This document shows positions 15,607-15,744 of a stretch of 15,744 nt of DNA, one piece after another. The DNA comes from AG-12 sp035531535. GTDB lineage: Bacteria; Chloroflexota; Dormibacteria; Aeolococcales; Bog-877. Positions within the stretch are counted from its first letter, which is position 1; every line of letters starts with the position of its first letter. The stretch covers positions 1 to 15,744 of the forward strand of contig DATKSV010000060.1 in NCBI GenBank assembly GCA_035531535.1, written 5' to 3'. The position numbers and the translations under genes were made by a program. The notes beneath the pieces are model-generated. The model saw nothing but the letters and a program-made list of their open reading frames with translations, did no database searches and was not told the origin of the DNA.

Positions 15607-15744
15607 GGTCTCAGGGGGGTGACCGCCCCGCAGGGAGAGCGCGATGAGCTCGTCCAGGAGGTCGATGTCGGGCAGGCGCAGCTCGAGCCTGGAGGCGCGT
15701 AGCCGCAGGTTGTAGAGCGGCCAAGCGTCTCTGCAACTCTAAGC

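Overview
The window is high-GC DNA with long open frames, mostly standard bacterial gene families and several relic genes. The IS3-type terminal repeat, the GNAT and KimA-like relatives, and the use of GTG starts suggest an Actinomycetota-like or allied high-GC lineage (for example Dormibacterota or Chloroflexota-type). This is inference; no ribosomal or other taxonomic marker gene is present.

Layout. Positions 3-2648 (+) carry a P2A calcium-type P-type ATPase whose N-terminus probably lies off the left edge. From 2649 to about 5500 the DNA is low in intact genes and scarred by mobile elements. It holds about 365 bases without a gene, then a short 3' fragment of an IS3-family transposase with its terminal repeat (3014-3219), then an intact zinc-less medium-chain reductase (3245-4267, -). 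After that come a perfect 11-bp inverted repeat (4321-4353), a frameshifted relic of a TnpB-type RuvC-fold protein (4490-5091, -), and about 400 bases with only a hairpin and a promoter-like site.

From 5633 the genes are closely packed. They are a GAF-GGDEF diguanylate cyclase (+), a short-chain dehydrogenase-like protein whose catalytic Ser and Lys positions appear substituted (7550-8344, +), the 5' start of a VOC/glyoxalase-type gene that is otherwise unrecognisable (8341-8565, -), and a TDT/SLAC1-type transporter (8602-9639, -). Then follow a 920-residue KimA-like potassium permease with a doubled UspA-like tail (9685-12447, +), an M1 aminopeptidase N (12490-15069, +) and a GNAT acetyltransferase (15085-15606, -) whose normal N-terminus has no start codon.

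How the genes fit together. There is no single operon or obvious defence or metabolic system. The recurring theme is ion and membrane homeostasis: a Ca2+ pump, a K+ importer and an anion/dicarboxylate-type channel. These sit beside one nucleotide second-messenger enzyme and housekeeping enzymes. The KimA-like and pepN genes are 42 bases apart and may be co-transcribed. The transporter and the KimA-like gene are divergent with start codons only about 45 bases apart. I found no tRNA, rRNA, CRISPR array or convincing riboswitch. The best candidates for a second look are the perfect inverted repeat beside the TnpB relic, the SDR with substituted catalytic residues, and the duplicated cytosolic domain on the KimA-like permease.
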